Part shown: piece by piece, positions 61,486 through 64,000 of the stretch
Numbering within the stretch: the stretch's first letter is position 1
Layout of the letters: each line of letters opens with the position of its first letter
Source of the DNA: Robiginitalea sediminis
GTDB taxonomy: Bacteria; Bacteroidota; Bacteroidia; Flavobacteriales; Flavobacteriaceae
Length of the DNA: 64,000 nucleotides
Direction of reading: 5' to 3'
NCBI RefSeq assembly: GCF_002198115.1
Contig: NZ_NGNR01000001.1
Coordinates: 1,291,332 to 1,355,331, forward strand
Program-made: the position numbers and the translations under genes
The notes under the pieces: model-generated
Seen by the model: only the letters and a program-made list of their open reading frames with translations
Databases searched by the model: none
What the model was told of the DNA's origin: nothing

Positions 61486-61511
61486 GTGGGATTTTGTGGT
61501 AAAATGTGGTA
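61486..61511 (+). promoter_or_regulatory. MraZ-binding direct repeats
   Basis: Three direct repeats GTGGGA (61486), GTGGTA (61496) and GTGGTA (61506) have exact 10-base spacing, one DNA turn. MraZ is known to bind tandem TGGGN-type repeats before its own gene and repress the division cluster. They sit just upstream of the -7 element, where bound MraZ would block polymerase. Confidence 0.8.
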
Positions 61512-61521
61512 ATAATTTCTA

Positions 61522-61529
61522 TATATTTG
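61522..61529 (+). promoter_or_regulatory. Bacteroidota -7 element for mraZ
   Basis: TATATTTG matches TAnnTTTG exactly, 11 bases after the last MraZ box and 32 bases before the GTG start. The -33 region overlaps the boxes. Confidence 0.65.
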
Positions 61530-61561
61530 AGTTTTATAAGAAGAATCAACCTGACTTTTTC

Positions 61562-62026
61562 GTGATCACCTTCGTAGGAACATACGATTGCAAGGCCGAT
61601 GCCAAGGGGCGTGTTATGATCCCCGTGGCCTTGAAAAACCAGATGGCGCCCGTGGTGAACGAAGGGTTTGTGATCAAGCGGTCGGTGTTCCAGAATTGCC
61701 TGGAACTCTATCCGATGTCTGAGTGGAACCAGTTGATGCAGCAGATGCATCGCAAGAACCGGTTCAAGAAAAAGAACAACGATTTTATCCGGAGGTTTAC
61801 GGCCGGCGTCAAGATTGTGGAAATCGATGCCACAGGCCGTTTGCTCATCCCCAGGAACCTGATGGCGGTGGCCGGCATAGACAAGGAAGTCGTGCTGAGT
61901 TCTGCCATCAATATTTTGGAAATCTGGGACAAGGATAGCTATGAAAAAGTGCTGGAGGAAACCGCGGCAGATTTTGCCGACCTGGCCGAAGAGGTAATGG
62001 GCGATGACGGAGACGCCCTACCATAG
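61562..62026 (+). CDS. mraZ: Division/cell-wall cluster regulator MraZ
   Basis: A 154-residue protein with two AbrB-like SpoVT modules, each with a D-x-x-G-R motif: CKADAKGRVMIP and EIDATGRLLIPRNL. It forms ring oligomers and represses the dcw operon. The GTG at 61562 is chosen: it yields the family N-terminus VITFVGTYDCK and lies just behind the promoter, whereas a longer in-frame start would cross the -7 element and the boxes. It overlaps rsmH by 23 bases. Confidence 0.93.
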   Translation: MITFVGTYDCKADAKGRVMIPVALKNQMAPVVNEGFVIKRSVFQNCLELYPMSEWNQLMQQMHRKNRFKKKNNDFIRRFTAGVKIVEIDATGRLLIPRNLMAVAGIDKEVVLSSAINILEIWDKDSYEKVLEETAADFADLAEEVMGDDGDALP

Positions 62027-62933
62027 GCCCGTGCTGCTGAGGGAGTCGGTCGACGGGCTGGCGGTCCGTGCAGATGGGGTCTATGTAGATGTCACCTTCG
62101 GAGGCGGGGGGCACAGCCGGGAAATCCTCAGCAGGTTGGGTTCTGAAGGCAGGCTAATCGCGTTCGACCAGGATGAGGACGCCTTGGCCAACGCCCCTCA
62201 GGACGACCGGTTTTTGCTGGTCAATGAAAATTTCAGATACCTGAAAAGGTATTTAAAGTTCTATGGCATTCTGAAGGTTGACGGTATCCTGGCGGATTTT
62301 GGGGTTTCTTCCCATCAATTCGACCAGGCCAGCCGGGGCTTTTCCACCCGTTTGGAAGGGGAACTCGATATGCGCATGTCGCGCCGTTCGGGGCGTTCGG
62401 CCAGGCAGGTGATCGGGGAATACCCTTTTGAAGCCCTGCGGGAAATCCTCCGGAATTACGGGGAACTCCGCAACCCGGCACCCGTGGCCCGTGCTATTGT
62501 GGAGGCCCGGGAGAAGGCGCCCATCTTAACCACCTCCGACCTGAGTGCCGCGGTGCGGCCCCTCTTGCAAAAAGGGAAGGAGAACAAAGGGTTGGCCCAG
62601 GTGTACCAGGCCATACGGATGGAGGTCAATGAGGAGCTCGGCGTGTTGCGCGAATTCCTGCTGCAGACCCCGGATGTCCTGAAGGCAGGGGGCAGGCTGA
62701 GCCTGATCAGTTACCATTCCCTGGAGGACCGGCTGGTTAAGCGCTATATCCGCTCGGGCAAGTTCGAAGGGGAGGTGGAGAAGGATTTCTTCGGGAACCC
62801 CATCAGGCCGTTTAAGGCTGTGGGCAAACTTATCGTCCCGTCCGATACTGAAATACAGGTCAACCCCAGAGCCAGAAGCGCCAAACTGCGGATCGCAGAG
62901 CGGCTGCAAACGCATAACGAGAGCAAAAAATGA
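62004..62933 (+). CDS. rsmH: 16S rRNA (cytosine(1402)-N4)-methyltransferase
   Basis: A 309-residue SAM methyltransferase acting on C1402 of 16S rRNA. Family marks: YHRPVLLRESVDGL at the start, VDVTFGGGGHSREIL (SAM loop), DGILADFGVSSHQFD, and ISYHSLEDRLVKRY near the C-terminus. Standard second gene of the dcw cluster, overlapping mraZ by 23 bases and ftsL by ATGA. Confidence 0.96.
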   Translation: MTETPYHRPVLLRESVDGLAVRADGVYVDVTFGGGGHSREILSRLGSEGRLIAFDQDEDALANAPQDDRFLLVNENFRYLKRYLKFYGILKVDGILADFGVSSHQFDQASRGFSTRLEGELDMRMSRRSGRSARQVIGEYPFEALREILRNYGELRNPAPVARAIVEAREKAPILTTSDLSAAVRPLLQKGKENKGLAQVYQAIRMEVNEELGVLREFLLQTPDVLKAGGRLSLISYHSLEDRLVKRYIRSGKFEGEVEKDFFGNPIRPFKAVGKLIVPSDTEIQVNPRARSAKLRIAERLQTHNESKK

Positions 62934-63247
62934 AAAAAGGAATCGTGGCCATACTGAAAGGAACCTTCCTGGTGAGCGGGGATGCCCTGCGCAACTGGAA
63001 GTTTATCCTTTTTGCCTCCGCCCTGGCTACCATCATGATTGCCAGCTCTCATGCCGCAGACCGGAAGGTGCACCAGATTGCAGCTATGAATGATGAGGTG
63101 CGCGAGCTGCGGAGCGAGTTCGTGGAGACCCGTTCCCGTGCCCAACGCCTCAAACTGGAATCGACCATCCGCGAACGGGTCCGGGAGGTTGGGTTGTTGC
63201 CCGCCCAGAGCCCGCCCCGCAAAATCCTTATAAACGCAACTCCGTAA
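62930..63247 (+). CDS. Cell division protein FtsL-like
   Basis: A 105-residue bitopic membrane protein: short cytoplasmic part, one transmembrane helix (residues about 24-42, NWKFILFASALATIMIASS) and a periplasmic leucine-zipper-like coiled coil (RKVHQIAAMNDEVRELRSEFVETRSRAQRL). Size, layout and position between rsmH and ftsI identify FtsL/FtsB-type divisome scaffold function, although sequence identity in this family is low. It overlaps rsmH by ATGA. Confidence 0.85.
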   Translation: MKKGIVAILKGTFLVSGDALRNWKFILFASALATIMIASSHAADRKVHQIAAMNDEVRELRSEFVETRSRAQRLKLESTIRERVREVGLLPAQSPPRKILINATP

Positions 63248-63250
63248 CCC

Positions 63251-64000
63251 TTGGCCATCACCCCGAAAAACATATTGATCCGTTTGTACGTCGTGGCCGG
63301 CGGGATGTTCCTTTTCGCCCTTGCCGTGGTCTTTAAGCTGGTGAATATCCAGACGGTAGACGGCGACAAGTATCGCGATCTGGCCATGCAGCGGACCGAG
63401 AAAATGTTTACCATTGCCCCCAACCGGGGCAACCTCTATTCGGACGATGGCAGCCTGCTGGCCACTTCCGTTACCAAATACACCATCCGCTTCGATGCCG
63501 TTACGGTTTCCGAACAGGATTTCCAGGAAGAGGTCGGTCCCCTGGCTTCTGCCCTGGCCAACCTCCTGGGCAAACCCCAGGCACACTATGAGCGGCTGCT
63601 TCGCAAGGCGCGCTCGGGTAAGAACCGCTATGCCCTGGTGGCCCGCAACCTGGATTATTCCCAGTACACGGCCGTTAAGCAGTTCCCGCTTTTTAGAAAA
63701 GGCCCCTACAAAGGGGGCATGATCGTGGAGCAGCGCACCGTACGGGAACACCCCCTGGGCAAGATTGCCGAACGCAGTGTAGGGTACGAGCGCATTGACG
63801 ACAATGGCTATGCCACCCGGGTAGGCCTGGAAGGGGCTTTCGGGAATTACCTCCGCGGGATGGAGGGTAAGCGGCTCAAGCAGCGCATTGCCAAGGGGCA
63901 ATGGAAACCGATCGGCCTGGACAACATCATTGAGCCCAAGGACGGGTATGATGTGGTTTCCACCATAGATATCAACATCCAGGATATTGCCCACCACGCC
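63251..64000 (+). CDS. ftsI: Peptidoglycan transpeptidase FtsI/PBP3 (partial, 3' end cut off)
   Basis: The first 250 codons of a class B penicillin-binding protein run to the window end with no stop. A TTG at 63251, three bases after the ftsL stop, starts a product with an N-terminal membrane anchor (LIRLYVVAGGMFLFALAVVF). The pedestal domain follows: KLVNIQTVDGDKYRDLA, IAPNRGNLYSDDGSLLATS (class B motif RGxIYxxxG), GLEGAFGNYLRGMEG and DNIIEPKDGYDVVSTIDINIQ. The catalytic SxxK region lies beyond the window. It should make septal peptidoglycan with FtsW. Confidence 0.93.
   Translation, partial: MAITPKNILIRLYVVAGGMFLFALAVVFKLVNIQTVDGDKYRDLAMQRTEKMFTIAPNRGNLYSDDGSLLATSVTKYTIRFDAVTVSEQDFQEEVGPLASALANLLGKPQAHYERLLRKARSGKNRYALVARNLDYSQYTAVKQFPLFRKGPYKGGMIVEQRTVREHPLGKIAERSVGYERIDDNGYATRVGLEGAFGNYLRGMEGKRLKQRIAKGQWKPIGLDNIIEPKDGYDVVSTIDINIQDIAHHA

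Noticed and set aside
1-64000. tRNA, rRNA, insertion sequences, phage genes or integration sites
   Set aside because: None was recognised by eye; no transposase or integrase motif and no cloverleaf-like segment stood out. A tRNA scan would be decisive.

Overview
The window looks like chromosomal DNA of a marine-type Flavobacteriia member (Bacteroidota). Evidence: gliding genes gldA, gldB and gldC, the flavobacterial short glucan phosphorylase, DUF3857 and head-GIN families, several promoters with the Bacteroidota -7 element TAnnTTTG, frequent TTG starts and few Shine-Dalgarno sites. Base composition is GC-rich for this class, which would fit a Robiginitalea-like genome; that genus assignment is inference. 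I see no rRNA, tRNA, insertion sequence, phage or CRISPR.

Region 1 (1-12.2 kb) is sulfur assimilation and methionine synthesis. It holds O-succinylhomoserine sulfhydrylase, a Cys-rich Rrf2 regulator, CysH, a sulfite reductase with a C-terminal HEPN-like domain, the siroheme enzymes CobA and a CysG-N type dehydrogenase, and a TrxR-like ferredoxin reductase. A terminator, a promoter and a SAM-I riboswitch follow, then a MetH split into two overlapping genes and MetF. A shared 13-base motif sits at the same distance from the metZ and sulfite reductase starts.

Region 2 (12.2-19.2 kb) carries envelope genes (PagL-like deacylase, head-GIN lipoprotein, serine hydrolase, small barrel, two SIMPL proteins), an SRAP protein and GldA. 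Region 3 (19.4-23.6 kb) is a prephenate/phenylalanine/tyrosine operon behind a Phe/Tyr-rich leader peptide with mutually exclusive antiterminator and terminator hairpins. Region 4 (23.6-36.4 kb) is mixed housekeeping: RsgA, Dtd, two DUF3857 transglutaminase-like proteins (one lacking its catalytic Cys), MazG, AroA, QueA, RlmN, polyprenyl synthase. Region 5 (36.5-52.7 kb) holds an ECF sigma factor with a membrane partner, DnaG without zinc ligands, a response regulator with Glu at the phosphorylation site, NadE-GldB-GldC, PFK, a glucan phosphorylase homologue without the PLP lysine, an SLC13 permease, a universal stress protein, pirin, a TRM11-like methylase and EngB.

Region 6 (52.8-60.5 kb) is the most unusual part: a flavobacterial curli (functional amyloid) locus. 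It encodes two very large curlin-repeat proteins, a short CsgB-like protein, a CsgE with an extra N-terminal CsgC/CsgH-like domain, CsgF, a CsgG with an added C-terminal beta-barrel-like domain, and a probably surface-exposed propeller lipoprotein. Region 7 (60.5-64 kb) is an alpha/beta hydrolase followed by the start of the division/cell-wall cluster mraZ-rsmH-ftsL-ftsI, preceded by three 10-bp-spaced MraZ boxes; ftsI runs off the end.
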